The notes under the pieces are model-generated. The model saw only the letters and a program-made list of their open reading frames with translations, searched no databases and had not been told where the DNA came from. The position numbers and the translations under genes are program-made. Shown one piece after another: positions 1 through 10,631 of a DNA stretch of 22,814 nucleotides (position 1 is its first letter; the number at the start of each line of letters is the position of its first letter). The stretch comes from Thermoplasmatota archaeon (lineage in GTDB: Bacteria; Pseudomonadota; Gammaproteobacteria; Burkholderiales; Thiobacillaceae): the NCBI GenBank assembly GCA_023475455.1, contig JAMCVR010000015.1, positions 1 to 22,814 of the forward strand, written 5' to 3'.

Positions 1-1113
1 GCCGGCATCTTCCTCGGGATCCGCGAGCTGTACAAGAAGGAAGGCGGCGCCTTCCCCGACCCCGTCCTCAACCTGAACTGGAAGCACCGGCGCCCGGATT
101 TCCCCTCGCCGGAAGAACTGGCGAAGGAGTTTTCCGGCAAGGCGCTGAAGGATGTGACCGACCCCAAGGATCCGGCCAGGGTGCTGGTCAAGGCCGGCGA
201 ACAGCTCAACGGCTTTGCCGAGCTGCGCGACGACGGCTCCACCGCCTGCGGCTGCTGGATCTTTTCCGGCGCCTGGAGCGAGAAGGGCAACCTGATGGCG
301 CGGCGCGACAATGCCGATCCCTTCGGCATCGGCCAGACCCTGAACTGGGCCTTCGCCTGGCCGGCCAACCGGCGCATCCTTTACAACCGCGCTTCCTGCG
401 ACCCGTCCGGCAAGCCCTACGACCCGACGCGCAAGCTGATCGCATGGGATGCGGGCGCGGGCAAGTGGACGGGCTCGGACATCCCCGACTTCAAGCCGGA
501 TTCGGCGCCGGAGGAGGGAATGAATCCCTTCATCATGAATCCCGAAGGCGTGGCGCGTTTCTTCGCGGTGGACAAGATGAACGACGGGCCTTTCCCCGAG
601 CACTACGAGCCCTTCGAGTCGCCGCTGGCGAACAACCCGCTGTTCCCGGACAACCCGGTGGTGCGGGCCAGCCCGGCGGCGCGGGTGTTCAAGGGCGACT
701 GGGCAAGCTTCGGCAAAGCCGACAAGTTTCCGTTCGTCGCCACCACCTACCGGCTTACCGAGCATTTCCACTTCTGGACCAAGCACACGTTGTCCGCGGC
801 CATCGTGCAGCCGGAACAGTTCGTGGAGATCGGCGAGGAACTGGCGAAGGAGAAGGGCATCAAGTCCGGCGACCATGTGCGGGTGAAATCGAACCGCGGA
901 TTCATCGTCGCGGTGGCCGTGGTGACCCGGCGCCTGGCGGCGCTGACCGTGGGCGGCCAAAAAACCCATACCGTGGGGATTCCCATCCACTGGGGCTTCA
1001 AGGGCGTGGCGAAAAACGGCTACCTCACCAATACCCTGACCCCTTTCGTGGGCGATGCCAACACCCAGACGCCGGAGTTCAAGGCATTCCTGGTCGACGT
1101 CGAGAAAATTTAG
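1..1113 (+). CDS. fdnG: Formate dehydrogenase (Fdn/Fdo type) alpha subunit, C-terminal part
   Basis: The frame is open from base 1, so the 5' end lies outside the window and 370 codons are visible. The product is the molybdopterin-guanine-dinucleotide catalytic subunit, which oxidises formate to CO2. The visible part opens with a segment like the linker region of FdnG (FLGIRELYKKEGGAFPDP) and ends with the dinucleotide-binding beta-barrel domain, including EHFHFWTKHT, GDHVRVKSNRG and HWGFKG. Identity rests on these motifs and on the adjacent iron-sulfur and cytochrome b subunits. The selenocysteine codon and twin-arginine signal expected in this family would be upstream and are not seen. The stop codon TAG at 1111-1113 overlaps the ribosome binding site of fdnH, so the genes are co-transcribed. 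Confidence 0.93.
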   Translation, partial: AGIFLGIRELYKKEGGAFPDPVLNLNWKHRRPDFPSPEELAKEFSGKALKDVTDPKDPARVLVKAGEQLNGFAELRDDGSTACGCWIFSGAWSEKGNLMARRDNADPFGIGQTLNWAFAWPANRRILYNRASCDPSGKPYDPTRKLIAWDAGAGKWTGSDIPDFKPDSAPEEGMNPFIMNPEGVARFFAVDKMNDGPFPEHYEPFESPLANNPLFPDNPVVRASPAARVFKGDWASFGKADKFPFVATTYRLTEHFHFWTKHTLSAAIVQPEQFVEIGEELAKEKGIKSGDHVRVKSNRGFIVAVAVVTRRLAALTVGGQKTHTVGIPIHWGFKGVAKNGYLTNTLTPFVGDANTQTPEFKAFLVDVEKI

Positions 1114-1122
1114 GAGACGACC

Positions 1123-1998
1123 ATGGCACTGCAATCGCTCGACATCAAAGCCCGTTCCGCCACCACCACGCCTTCTCCGAACGTTCGTGCCGAGGCGGTC
1201 ATCCCGGTCGCCAAGCTGATCGACATTTCCAGGTGCATCGGCTGCAAGGCCTGCCAGGTGGCCTGCATGCAGTGGAACGATCTGCGCGACGAGGTCGGCA
1301 ATAACCTGGGCGTATACGACAACCCCATGGACCTCACCGACCAGTCGTGGACGGTGATGCGCTTCTCCGAAGTGGAAGTGCAGCAGGGCCGCCTGGAATG
1401 GCTGATCCGCAAGGACGGCTGCATGCACTGCGCCGATCCGGGGTGCCTCAAGGCCTGCCCGTCGCCGGGGGCGATCGTGCAATACGCCAACGGCATCGTC
1501 GATTTCCATGAGGAAAACTGCATCGGCTGCGGCTACTGCCTCGCCGGCTGCCCCTTCAACATTCCGCGCATCTCGAAGAAGGACAGCAAGGCCTACAAGT
1601 GCACGCTGTGTTCCGACCGCGTGGCGGTGGGGCTGGAGCCGGCCTGCGTGAAGACCTGCCCGACCGGCGCCATCGTATTCGGCTCCAAGGTGGACATGAT
1701 CCGCCACGCCGAAGGCCGCATCGCCGACCTCAAGGAACGCGGCTACGGCAATGCCGCGCTGTACGACCCGCCAGGCGTCGGCGGCACCCACGTGATGTAC
1801 GTACTGCAGCACGGCGACCAGCCGGAGCTGTATGCGAACCTGCCGAAGGATCCGGGCATCAGCCCGCTGGTCGGCCTGTGGAAGGGCATTGCCAAGCCGC
1901 TGATGAGTTTCGGCGTCGGGCTGGCGGTTTTTGCCGGCTTCTTCCATTACGTCACGGCCGGTCCCAAGGAAGTAGAGGAAGAAGAGGAGCAATCATGA
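1123..1998 (+). CDS. fdnH: Formate dehydrogenase beta subunit (four [4Fe-4S] clusters)
   Basis: This 291-residue protein, close in length to E. coli FdnH, carries electrons from the catalytic subunit to the cytochrome b subunit. Four cysteine groups are visible: [35 protein letters not shown] and CTLC...CVKTC, enough for four [4Fe-4S] clusters. One hydrophobic helix near residues 253-276 ([14 protein letters not shown]) anchors the C terminus, with the bulk of the protein expected in the periplasm. The start is set by AGGAG at 1112-1116, six bases before the ATG. An acidic tail (EVEEEEEQS) encodes the purine-rich ribosome binding site for fdnI, and the stop overlaps the fdnI start as ATGA. 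FdnH and FdoH cannot be told apart from sequence alone. Confidence 0.95.
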   Translation: MALQSLDIKARSATTTPSPNVRAEAVIPVAKLIDISRCIGCKACQVACMQWNDLRDEVGNNLGVYDNPMDLTDQSWTVMRFSEVEVQQGRLEWLIRKDGCMHCADPGCLKACPSPGAIVQYANGIVDFHEENCIGCGYCLAGCPFNIPRISKKDSKAYKCTLCSDRVAVGLEPACVKTCPTGAIVFGSKVDMIRHAEGRIADLKERGYGNAALYDPPGVGGTHVMYVLQHGDQPELYANLPKDPGISPLVGLWKGIAKPLMSFGVGLAVFAGFFHYVTAGPKEVEEEEEQS

Positions 1999-2612
1999 GC
2001 AAGCTGATACAACGCTACACCGCCAGCGAACGCACCAGCCACTGGGTGGTGGCCATCACCTTCGTTCTCGCCGCCCTGTCGGGACTGGCGCTGTTCCACC
2101 CGGCATTCTTCTTTTTCGTGCACCTGTTCGGCGGCGGTCCCTGGACCCGCATCCTGCACCCCTTCATCGGCACGGTGATGTTCCTGTTTTTTATCGGCAT
2201 GGCCATCCGGTTCTGGCGCTTCAACCGGATCACGCCGGCCGACCGCCAATGGATGAAGCGCATCGGCGACGTGATGTGCAACCGCGACGAGGGCCTGCCC
2301 GAACCCGGCAAGTACAACGCCGGGCAAAAATACCTGTTCTGGGTCATGGTGATCAGCATTCCCGTGCTGCTGGTTTCCGGCATCGCCATCTGGCAACCGT
2401 GGTTCGCGCCGTTCTTCCCCGTCTGGCTCATGCGCGTGGCCGTGGTGGTGCACGCACTGGCCGCCTGGATCATGATCCTGGGCATCGTCGTGCACGTCTA
2501 TGCGGCGATCTGGGTCAAGGGCACGATCCGGGCCATGACGCGCGGCACGGTATCTGCCGCCTGGGCCAGACATCACCACCGCGCCTGGTACCGTGAAATG
2601 ACCGGAAAATAA
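1995..2612 (+). CDS. fdnI: Formate dehydrogenase gamma subunit, cytochrome b556
   Basis: This 205-residue integral membrane protein binds two b hemes and passes electrons from FdnH to quinone. Four hydrophobic segments lie around residues 17-34, 54-72, 113-132 and 147-171. His16, His55, His153 and His167 match the spacing of the four heme ligands of E. coli FdnI, including the 14-residue gap between the last two. The ATG overlaps the fdnH stop by four bases and is preceded by a GAGGAG-type site inside the fdnH tail. The same frame is open far upstream inside fdnH, but that part is a shadow and not coding. Confidence 0.95.
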   Translation: MSKLIQRYTASERTSHWVVAITFVLAALSGLALFHPAFFFFVHLFGGGPWTRILHPFIGTVMFLFFIGMAIRFWRFNRITPADRQWMKRIGDVMCNRDEGLPEPGKYNAGQKYLFWVMVISIPVLLVSGIAIWQPWFAPFFPVWLMRVAVVVHALAAWIMILGIVVHVYAAIWVKGTIRAMTRGTVSAAWARHHHRAWYREMTGK

Positions 2613-2676
2613 TCATGCCTTTCCGTTACGGATCAATAAACCAGGCGAGAAACCTCACGATGAAATCCGATCGCGC

Positions 2677-3591
2677 ATGACCCCCACGCTCCTACAACCC
2701 GGCCAGATCGAAGCGGCGGCCGGCAGCATTCCCGAACTGCGGCTGCCGCACGCCGACCTGTTTCTGACGCGCGCCCGGCGGCTGGAGCAACTGGCCGGGC
2801 ACCATCCCCTGGGCGAATACCTGCGTTTTGTCGCCCGGCTTGCGCGGGCGCAGCAGGCAAGCCTGGACGCCGGCCCTGCGGCGCAGCTTCCCAGCCCCGA
2901 AACCCTGGCGCAGTGCCGCGAATACGCGATGCCGCCGCTGGCGCCCGCCGGGCTTGCCCGGCCGGACGGCTGGCACGAGACGGCGCGCGAACTGGCGCGG
3001 ACGGTTCAACCTGGCCTGCCCCAGGCGGGCCAGGCGGCGCTGCAGCGGATCCTGGACCAGCCGGACGCGTGGGTCGACGAGCAGGCCGGGCGGCTGCTCG
3101 AAGGGGAGATGCCGCATCTGGACGCGGCTGCGGCGCCGGTGATCGGAGCCGCCCTGCAGGTGCACTGGGTCCATCTCGCCCGCCAGCTCGACCCCGCCCA
3201 GGTGGCGCGGCCCGAGCATCCCAACCTGTGCCCGGTATGCGGCTCGCATCCCGTCAGTTCGGTGGTGCGCATCGGCGGTGCCGGGAATGGCCTGCGCTAC
3301 CTGCATTGCGGACTATGCGCGTCGGAATGGCATGTGGTGCGCGCCAAGTGCAGCAACTGCGACAACACCCGCGGCATCGTTTACTGCCATGTGGAGGGCG
3401 GCGACAACGTGGTGCGCGCCGAAAGCTGCCCCGAGTGCCGGACCTACCTGAAAATCATGCAGCAGGATAAAGACCCGCTGACCGACCCGGTCGCCGACGA
3501 CCTCGCCACCCTGGCGCTCGATTGGCTGATGGACGAAACCGGATATGCCAAAAGCGGAATCAACTGGTATCTGATTCAGGGTCAGCTATAA
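2677..3591 (+). CDS. fdhE: Formate dehydrogenase accessory protein FdhE
   Basis: This 304-residue cytoplasmic maturation factor is needed for active membrane formate dehydrogenases in E. coli, where it binds the catalytic subunit and iron. Four CxxC motifs are visible at C185/C188 (CPVC), C211/C214 (CGLC), C225/C228 (CSNC) and C251/C254 (CPEC), the rubredoxin-like metal-binding half of the family. The length agrees with the usual 300-310 residues. It lies 64 bp after fdnI. A 21-codon reading frame at 2615-2680 ends across its start as ATGA and could couple translation. The last 178 bases (3414-3591) fall within the first of the tandem duplications, but this copy is complete. Confidence 0.94.
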   Translation: MTPTLLQPGQIEAAAGSIPELRLPHADLFLTRARRLEQLAGHHPLGEYLRFVARLARAQQASLDAGPAAQLPSPETLAQCREYAMPPLAPAGLARPDGWHETARELARTVQPGLPQAGQAALQRILDQPDAWVDEQAGRLLEGEMPHLDAAAAPVIGAALQVHWVHLARQLDPAQVARPEHPNLCPVCGSHPVSSVVRIGGAGNGLRYLHCGLCASEWHVVRAKCSNCDNTRGIVYCHVEGGDNVVRAESCPECRTYLKIMQQDKDPLTDPVADDLATLALDWLMDETGYAKSGINWYLIQGQL

Positions 3592-3646
3592 AAAGACTCT
3601 GCTGCGCCACGCGGCTGTTTCGTCAACCCAAAAGGGATCGTCTATC

Positions 3647-3967
3647 GTGCATAGCGTCCAGGCCCGTCCGCCTTCGATCGACCGCGTCCTCAACTGGACC
3701 GCCGTTGCGCCCCTGCTCGCCGAATACGGCCGCGAACCGGTACTCGCCGGTCTGCGCAGCGTGCTCGACCGAGCCCGCCAGGCCGCACGTCATGGCGGCC
3801 TGGTCGATTACACCGAACCTGCGCTGGCGACGCATCTCGCCGCGCACCTGGCACAGCAGCATGCACCGCGCCTGCGGCGGGTCTTCAATCTCACCGGCAC
3901 CGTGCTGCACACCAACCTCGGCCGCGCGCCGCTGCCGGGCGAGGCGGTGGACGCCCTGGTCATGGCG
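3647..3967 (+). pseudogene. selA: Truncated selA copy (N-terminal 107 codons)
   Basis: This segment is identical to the start of the intact selA at 4198, including the GTG start and the AGGGA eight bases upstream. At the duplication junction it runs into fdhE sequence in the wrong frame and stops at 4021, giving a 124-residue product with an unrelated 17-residue tail. It lacks the PLP-binding lysine and cannot be active. It is a by-product of duplication 1, most likely an assembly artefact and not a real gene. Confidence 0.85.
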
Positions 3968-4142
3968 CGCCGAAAGCTGCCCCGAGTGCCGGACCTACCT
4001 GAAAATCATGCAGCAGGATAAAGACCCGCTGACCGACCCGGTCGCCGACGACCTCGCCACCCTGGCGCTCGATTGGCTGATGGACGAAACCGGATATGCC
4101 AAAAGCGGAATCAACTGGTATCTGATTCAGGGTCAGCTATAA
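3965..4142 (+). pseudogene. fdhE: Duplicated 3' end of fdhE
   Basis: The last 56 or so codons of fdhE are repeated here, identical to 3414-3591, including the final CPEC metal-binding pair and the C-terminal QGQL followed by a stop. The segment has no start of its own and no upstream half. An open frame leads into it from position 3522, but its earlier part is an alternative-frame reading of selA. It is a by-product of duplication 1. Confidence 0.85.
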
Positions 4143-4197
4143 AAAGACTCTGCTGCGCCACGCGGCTGTTTCGTCAACCCAAAAGGGATCGTCTATC

Positions 4198-5588
4198 GTG
4201 CATAGCGTCCAGGCCCGTCCGCCTTCGATCGACCGCGTCCTCAACTGGACCGCCGTTGCGCCCCTGCTCGCCGAATACGGCCGCGAACCGGTACTCGCCG
4301 GTCTGCGCAGCGTGCTCGACCGAGCCCGCCAGGCCGCACGTCATGGCGGCCTGGTCGATTACACCGAACCTGCGCTGGCGACGCATCTCGCCGCGCACCT
4401 GGCACAGCAGCATGCACCGCGCCTGCGGCGGGTCTTCAATCTCACCGGCACCGTGCTGCACACCAACCTCGGCCGCGCGCCGCTGCCGGGCGAGGCGGTG
4501 GACGCCCTGGTCATGGCGGCGCGCCATCCCTGCGCACTGGAATACGACCTCGAAACCGGCGGGCGCGGCGACCGCGACGACCTCGTCAACGACCTCTTGT
4601 GCGAACTCACCGGCGCCGAAGCGGCCACCGTGGTCAACAACAACGCGGCGGCGGTGTTCCTGCTGTTGAACACCCTGGCGCCGAGGAAACAGGTGATCGT
4701 CTCGCGCGGCGAACTGGTGGAGATCGGCGGCGCCTTCCGCGTGCCCGACATCATGGGCCGCGCCGGCGCCAGGCTGGTCGAGGTGGGCACCACCAACCGC
4801 ACCCATCTGCGCGACTTTGCCGACGCCATCGGCCCGCGCAGCGCCATGCTGATGAAGGTGCACACCAGCAACTACGCCATTCAGGGCTTCACCGCCAGCG
4901 TGCCGGAAAGCGAACTGGCGCAGTTGGCCCATGCGAACGGCCTGCCCTTCGTGGTCGACCTCGGCAGCGGCACGCTCGCCGATCTGGCGCGCTTCGGCCT
5001 GCCGCGCGAGCCGACGCCGCAGGAATCGCTGGCGGCGGGGGCCGACCTCGTCAGCTTCAGCGGCGACAAGCTCCTGGGGGGGCCGCAGGCCGGCATCCTG
5101 GTGGGGCGGCACGAGCTGATCCAGCGCATCCGCAAGAACCCGCTGAAGCGCGCATTGCGCGTGGGCAAGCTCACGCTGGCAGCATTGGAAGCCGTGCTGC
5201 GCCTGTACCGCGATCCCGACCGCCTGGCTGAACGGCTGACGACCCTGCGCCTGCTCACCCGGCCGCCGGACGACATTCGGGCGCAGGCCGAGCGTCTGCT
5301 GCCGGCCATGCGGCAGGCGCTTGCCGCCTGGCCGGTGCGCGTGGCCGTCGAGCCGGCGCTGTCGCAGATCGGCAGCGGCTCGCTTCCGGTCGACAGGCTG
5401 CCGAGCTGGGCGCTGGCGGTGCGGCCTGCCACGCGGAAAAGCGGCGTGCTGCACGCCATCGAAGCCGCGCAGCGCGGCTTGCCGGTGCCGGTGATCGGCC
5501 GCATCGCGGACGGCGCATTGCGGCTCGATCTGCGCTGCCTCGACGATGAGGCCGCCTTCTGCACGCAGCTTCCCGGAGTGGGCACGCC

Positions 5589-5592
<4 letters not shown>
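4198..5592 (+). CDS. selA: L-seryl-tRNA(Sec) selenium transferase
   Basis: This 464-residue PLP enzyme converts seryl-tRNA(Sec) to selenocysteinyl-tRNA(Sec) using selenophosphate. The sequence shows the family's N-terminal segment ([18 protein letters not shown]), the [17 protein letters not shown] motif, the [13 protein letters not shown] motif and the PLP lysine within [14 protein letters not shown] at K291, comparable to K295 in E. coli. Length is typical. The start is a GTG with AGGGA eight bases upstream. No longer start in frame makes better sense, because the family begins near this point. The stop TGA overlaps the selB start as ATGA, so selA and selB form one operon. The first 321 bases belong to copy 2 of duplication 1. 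Confidence 0.95.
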
Positions 5593-7493
<1,901 letters not shown>

Positions 7494-7523
7494 AACGGTC
7501 AGTTGAGGAATCAAGGTTCAAAT

Positions 7524-7619
7524 GGAAGGGAAGCGTGCCTGGTGGTGCGGCCGGACTTCAAATCCGGTTGGGGGCGTCAGCCGCTCCCGGGTGGGTTCGA
7601 CTCCCGCTCCCTTCCGCCA
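7524..7619 (+). tRNA. selC: tRNA-Sec (anticodon TCA)
   Basis: This is the UGA-reading selenocysteine tRNA. It has an 8-bp acceptor stem (7524-7531 with 7608-7615), a 5-bp T stem around GTTCGACT, a 6-bp D stem (CGTGCC with GGTGCG), the anticodon TCA at 7558-7560 in the loop CTTCAAA, and a long extra arm. The 8+5 arrangement and the long D stem are the signature of bacterial tRNA-Sec. The CCA end is encoded at 7617-7619, and a run of five T follows at 7621-7625. Its position directly after selB suggests co-expression with selAB. selC genes can serve as integration sites, but no integrase or repeated 3' end is seen here. Confidence 0.97.
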
Positions 7620-7895
7620 CTTTTTGAGGGTGTTCGGTTTTAGGGTCGACGCCGAAGCGACCGTCGAGACGGACCCAGAACATTCAGTTGTCGGCCATTA
7701 CGGCCATTCGTGCGCCAACGCCTGCCTCGTGGGCGAATTGACATGGCCATTATAAGTGCTAGCGTGAGTTAGGCGATCTGCGTTTCTGGCGTCTGACGCA
7801 GGGACTGATGTTCCAGGCAACCCTGCTCCTCGAAACGCAGCCTTCGCCCGCATGACAAGGTGTCTCTACCATTCTGGCTGGCATGGGAGGTCATG
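7620..7895 (+). other. Intergenic region between selC and aprM
   Basis: No convincing gene is present. The region holds two close copies of GGCCATT (7693-7708), a perfect TTGACA at 7738-7743 and a TATAAG at 7751-7756. The two are too close to form a normal sigma-70 promoter, and no good -10 lies 16-18 bp after TTGACA, so the apr promoter is not settled. A nested inverted repeat follows at 7772-7848. A short frame at 7522-7755 only reads through the tRNA and is rejected. Confidence 0.6.
7772..7848 (+). promoter_or_regulatory. Nested inverted repeat in the apr leader
   Basis: Three nested arms can pair: GGCGA (7772-7776) with TCGCC (7844-7848), CTGCGTTTC (7778-7786) with GAAACGCAG (7832-7840), and GCAGGG (7798-7803) with CCCTGC (7821-7826). 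As RNA this would form a long interrupted hairpin ending 47 bases before the aprM start. No T-run follows, so it is not a simple terminator. It could be a leader RNA structure or a bound operator. The pairing is seen in the sequence, but the function is inferred. Confidence 0.4.
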
Positions 7896-8645
7896 ATGTT
7901 CACTGTCAATCCGTTCATTCCGGTGACAGATTTTCTGCCCCCGATCTTCATGCAGGTCTACCTCGTCCTGATGGTTCTGGCGGTTGTTGCGGGAACGGCA
8001 TTCGACCTTTATCACAAACGCAGTGCGCAGTTCTTCATACAGCAGAGGAAGCAGTCCAGAGCGGCCGCAACGCGCAAGCTCAGCGGCGCGGACAGGGCTT
8101 CCATCGCGGCACGCACCCTCGCTCACGACGTGGCGACGTTTGGCGAGTTCTGCAACCGGAACAGAAGGGTTTCGCATGTCCTGATGTTCTATGGCTTCGT
8201 GCTCTATCTCGTCACGACCGTCGTGATGGTATTCGCCTACCCCGCCGATCCGGGTACGCCGGCCGCCTGGCCAGTCCTGTGGAACCTCGGCGCCGTGATG
8301 GTGCTCATCGGCGGCTACTGGTTTTTCTTCTTTCTCAGGGTCAACGTGGTCCACGACGGCCAGCCCCCCTGGCGCCTGGTGCGCGCCGATCTGTTCATCG
8401 TCTCGCTGCTTGCGAGCGTCACCTTTGCGCTCCTGTTCGAACTCGTGGCGATGGCGGGGAACCCGACGGCGACCCGGCTGGTCTTCGGCCTCTACCTCCT
8501 GTTCACCACGCTGCTCTTTGTTTCCGTCCCCTGGTCCAAGTTCGCCCACATGTTCTACAAGCCGGTGATGGCGTTCGAGCGGCGGGTGCAGCAGGAAGAC
8601 GGCTCCTCCGACCTTCCGGCGGCGGCACGCCGCCACCAGATCTGA
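7896..8645 (+). CDS. aprM: Adenylylsulfate reductase membrane subunit AprM
   Basis: This 249-residue integral membrane protein is thought to take electrons from AprBA to the quinone pool in sulfur oxidisers, in place of the Qmo complex. Several hydrophobic segments are clear: about residues 16-36, the VLMFYGFVLYLVTTVVMVFAY region, the GAVMVLIGGYWFFFFLRV region, LFIVSLLASVTFALLFELV, and the LVFGLYLLFTTLLFVSVPW stretch before a cytoplasmic-looking tail. Identity rests on topology and on its place directly before aprB and aprA. GGGAGG at 7885-7890 sits five bases before this ATG. The ATG at 7893 and a GTG at 7860 are less likely. The 3' part, from 8113, is in copy 1 of duplication 2. Confidence 0.88.
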   Translation: MFTVNPFIPVTDFLPPIFMQVYLVLMVLAVVAGTAFDLYHKRSAQFFIQQRKQSRAAATRKLSGADRASIAARTLAHDVATFGEFCNRNRRVSHVLMFYGFVLYLVTTVVMVFAYPADPGTPAAWPVLWNLGAVMVLIGGYWFFFFLRVNVVHDGQPPWRLVRADLFIVSLLASVTFALLFELVAMAGNPTATRLVFGLYLLFTTLLFVSVPWSKFAHMFYKPVMAFERRVQQEDGSSDLPAAARRHQI

Positions 8646-8654
8646 GGAATCGCC

Positions 8655-9104
8655 ATGCCGACCTTCGTTTACATGGGGCGGTGCGACGGCTGCGGAGAAT
8701 GCGTGAATATTTGCCCGTCGGACATCATGCACATCGATCCGGTGTATCGGAGAGCGTTCAACATCGAGCCCAATTTCTGCTGGGAATGCTACTCGTGCGT
8801 GAAGGCGTGTCCGCAGCACGCCATCGACGTCCGCGGCTATGCGGATTTCAATCCGCTCGGGCACAGCGTGCGGGTCCATCGCGACACCGGGCTGGCGACC
8901 GTCTTCTGGAAGATCCGCTACCGCGACGGCCGACTGAAGGAATTCCAGTTTCCGATCCGGACCACGCCATGGGGGTCGATCCAGGCGCCCGCCGACTATG
9001 CGCCGCCCGACATGAGCACGCTCGACTCACCGATGCTGGCGCACGAACCGGAGGCGCTCAAGGTCGACCGGCTGCCCCGGCTCCCAACAGGAGCAACGCC
9101 ATGA
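8655..9104 (+). CDS. aprB: Adenylylsulfate reductase beta subunit
   Basis: This 149-residue ferredoxin-like subunit carries two [4Fe-4S] clusters between the FAD of AprA and the membrane partner. Cysteines C10, C13, C16 and C20 (CDGCGECVNIC) and C42, C45, C48 and C52 (CWECYSCVKAC) give the two cluster sites. The C-terminal tail after about residue 100 is expected to wrap around AprA. GAGGAA at 8644-8649, overlapping the aprM stop, lies five bases before the ATG. The stop overlaps the aprA start as ATGA. This is the first of two identical copies. Confidence 0.95.
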   Translation: MPTFVYMGRCDGCGECVNICPSDIMHIDPVYRRAFNIEPNFCWECYSCVKACPQHAIDVRGYADFNPLGHSVRVHRDTGLATVFWKIRYRDGRLKEFQFPIRTTPWGSIQAPADYAPPDMSTLDSPMLAHEPEALKVDRLPRLPTGATP

Positions 9105-9639
9105 GCCTGCGAGCCTCGCGCAAGATCAAGTTCGTCGATGCCGACATCCTGGTCATCGGCGGCGGCTTCGGCGGCTGCGGCGCGGCGTACGAATCCCGCT
9201 ACTGGGGGCGCGACCTGAAGATCGTCGTCGCCGAAAAGGCCCACATCGACCGCAGCGGCGCCGTCGCCCACGGCCTGTCGGCGATCAACTGCTACATGGG
9301 CATGCAGTGGAATGAAAACCAGCCGGAGGATTTCGTGCGCTACGCGCGCGGCGACCTGATGGGCCTGGTGCGGGAGGACCTGATCTACGACATCGCGCGC
9401 CACGTCGACTCGACGGTGCACAAGTTCGAGGAATGGGGCCTGCCGATCATGAAGAAGCCGGAGACCGGCCGCTATCTGCGGGAAGGCAAGTGGCAGATCA
9501 TGATCCACGGCGAGAGCTACAAGCCGATCGTCGCCGAGGCCGCCAAAAAGTCGGCCGAGGTGTTCAACCGCATCATGGTGACCCATCTCCTGATGGACGC
9601 GACGCGTCCCAACCGGGTCGCCGGCGCGGTCGGCTTCGA
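9101..9639 (+). pseudogene. aprA: Truncated aprA copy (N-terminal ~180 codons)
   Basis: The start is identical to the full aprA at 10628, with AGGAG at 9089-9093 and the FAD-binding GGGFGG motif. At 9639 it joins directly to internal aprM sequence read in a non-native frame. That frame has no stop through the aprM and aprB segment, and the offset is a multiple of three, so the reading continues in frame into the second aprA and ends at 12469 as a 1,122-codon product. The middle of that fusion is shadow-frame sequence and should not be taken as a real domain. The segment is a by-product of duplication 2. Confidence 0.85.
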
Positions 9640-10172
9640 GCACCCTCGCTCACGACGTGGCGACGTTTGGCGAGTTCTGCAACCGGAACAGAAGGGTTTC
9701 GCATGTCCTGATGTTCTATGGCTTCGTGCTCTATCTCGTCACGACCGTCGTGATGGTATTCGCCTACCCCGCCGATCCGGGTACGCCGGCCGCCTGGCCA
9801 GTCCTGTGGAACCTCGGCGCCGTGATGGTGCTCATCGGCGGCTACTGGTTTTTCTTCTTTCTCAGGGTCAACGTGGTCCACGACGGCCAGCCCCCCTGGC
9901 GCCTGGTGCGCGCCGATCTGTTCATCGTCTCGCTGCTTGCGAGCGTCACCTTTGCGCTCCTGTTCGAACTCGTGGCGATGGCGGGGAACCCGACGGCGAC
10001 CCGGCTGGTCTTCGGCCTCTACCTCCTGTTCACCACGCTGCTCTTTGTTTCCGTCCCCTGGTCCAAGTTCGCCCACATGTTCTACAAGCCGGTGATGGCG
10101 TTCGAGCGGCGGGTGCAGCAGGAAGACGGCTCCTCCGACCTTCCGGCGGCGGCACGCCGCCACCAGATCTGA
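9640..10172 (+). pseudogene. aprM: Duplicated 3' part of aprM
   Basis: About 177 codons of aprM are repeated here, identical to the first copy from the segment before the FCNRNRRVSHVLMFYG stretch to the stop. There is no native start or ribosome binding site, because the upstream sequence is aprA. An internal start at 9657 would give 171 residues, keeping most membrane segments but losing the first. It is a by-product of duplication 2. Confidence 0.85.
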
Positions 10173-10181
10173 GGAATCGCC

Positions 10182-10631
10182 ATGCCGACCTTCGTTTACA
10201 TGGGGCGGTGCGACGGCTGCGGAGAATGCGTGAATATTTGCCCGTCGGACATCATGCACATCGATCCGGTGTATCGGAGAGCGTTCAACATCGAGCCCAA
10301 TTTCTGCTGGGAATGCTACTCGTGCGTGAAGGCGTGTCCGCAGCACGCCATCGACGTCCGCGGCTATGCGGATTTCAATCCGCTCGGGCACAGCGTGCGG
10401 GTCCATCGCGACACCGGGCTGGCGACCGTCTTCTGGAAGATCCGCTACCGCGACGGCCGACTGAAGGAATTCCAGTTTCCGATCCGGACCACGCCATGGG
10501 GGTCGATCCAGGCGCCCGCCGACTATGCGCCGCCCGACATGAGCACGCTCGACTCACCGATGCTGGCGCACGAACCGGAGGCGCTCAAGGTCGACCGGCT
10601 GCCCCGGCTCCCAACAGGAGCAACGCCATGA
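10182..10631 (+). CDS. aprB: Adenylylsulfate reductase beta subunit, second identical copy
   Basis: This copy is identical to the aprB at 8655, with the same 149 residues, the same eight cluster cysteines and the same ribosome binding site overlapping the end of the aprM segment. It overlaps the full aprA by four bases (ATGA). If only one aprB is real, this copy is equally good, because it is the one directly attached to the intact aprA. Confidence 0.93.
   Translation: MPTFVYMGRCDGCGECVNICPSDIMHIDPVYRRAFNIEPNFCWECYSCVKACPQHAIDVRGYADFNPLGHSVRVHRDTGLATVFWKIRYRDGRLKEFQFPIRTTPWGSIQAPADYAPPDMSTLDSPMLAHEPEALKVDRLPRLPTGATP

Larger units (their letters stand above)
3414..4518 (+). repeat. Tandem direct duplication 1 (551-bp offset, fdhE-selA)
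   Basis: Copy 1 is 3414-3967 and copy 2 is 3965-4518. They look identical base for base and share a 3-bp GCG at the junction. The unit covers the 3' end of fdhE and the first 107 codons of selA. The offset is not a multiple of three, so the first selA is broken after the junction. Deleting one copy gives a normal fdhE-selA arrangement. Confidence 0.97.

Noticed and set aside
7522..7755. 77-codon frame over the selenocysteine tRNA
   Set aside because: It reads through a tRNA with complete stems and anticodon. No ribosome binding site or protein motif supports it.
7738..7756. TTGACA and TATAAG as an apr promoter
   Set aside because: Only seven bases separate them, far less than the 16-18 needed for a sigma-70 promoter.
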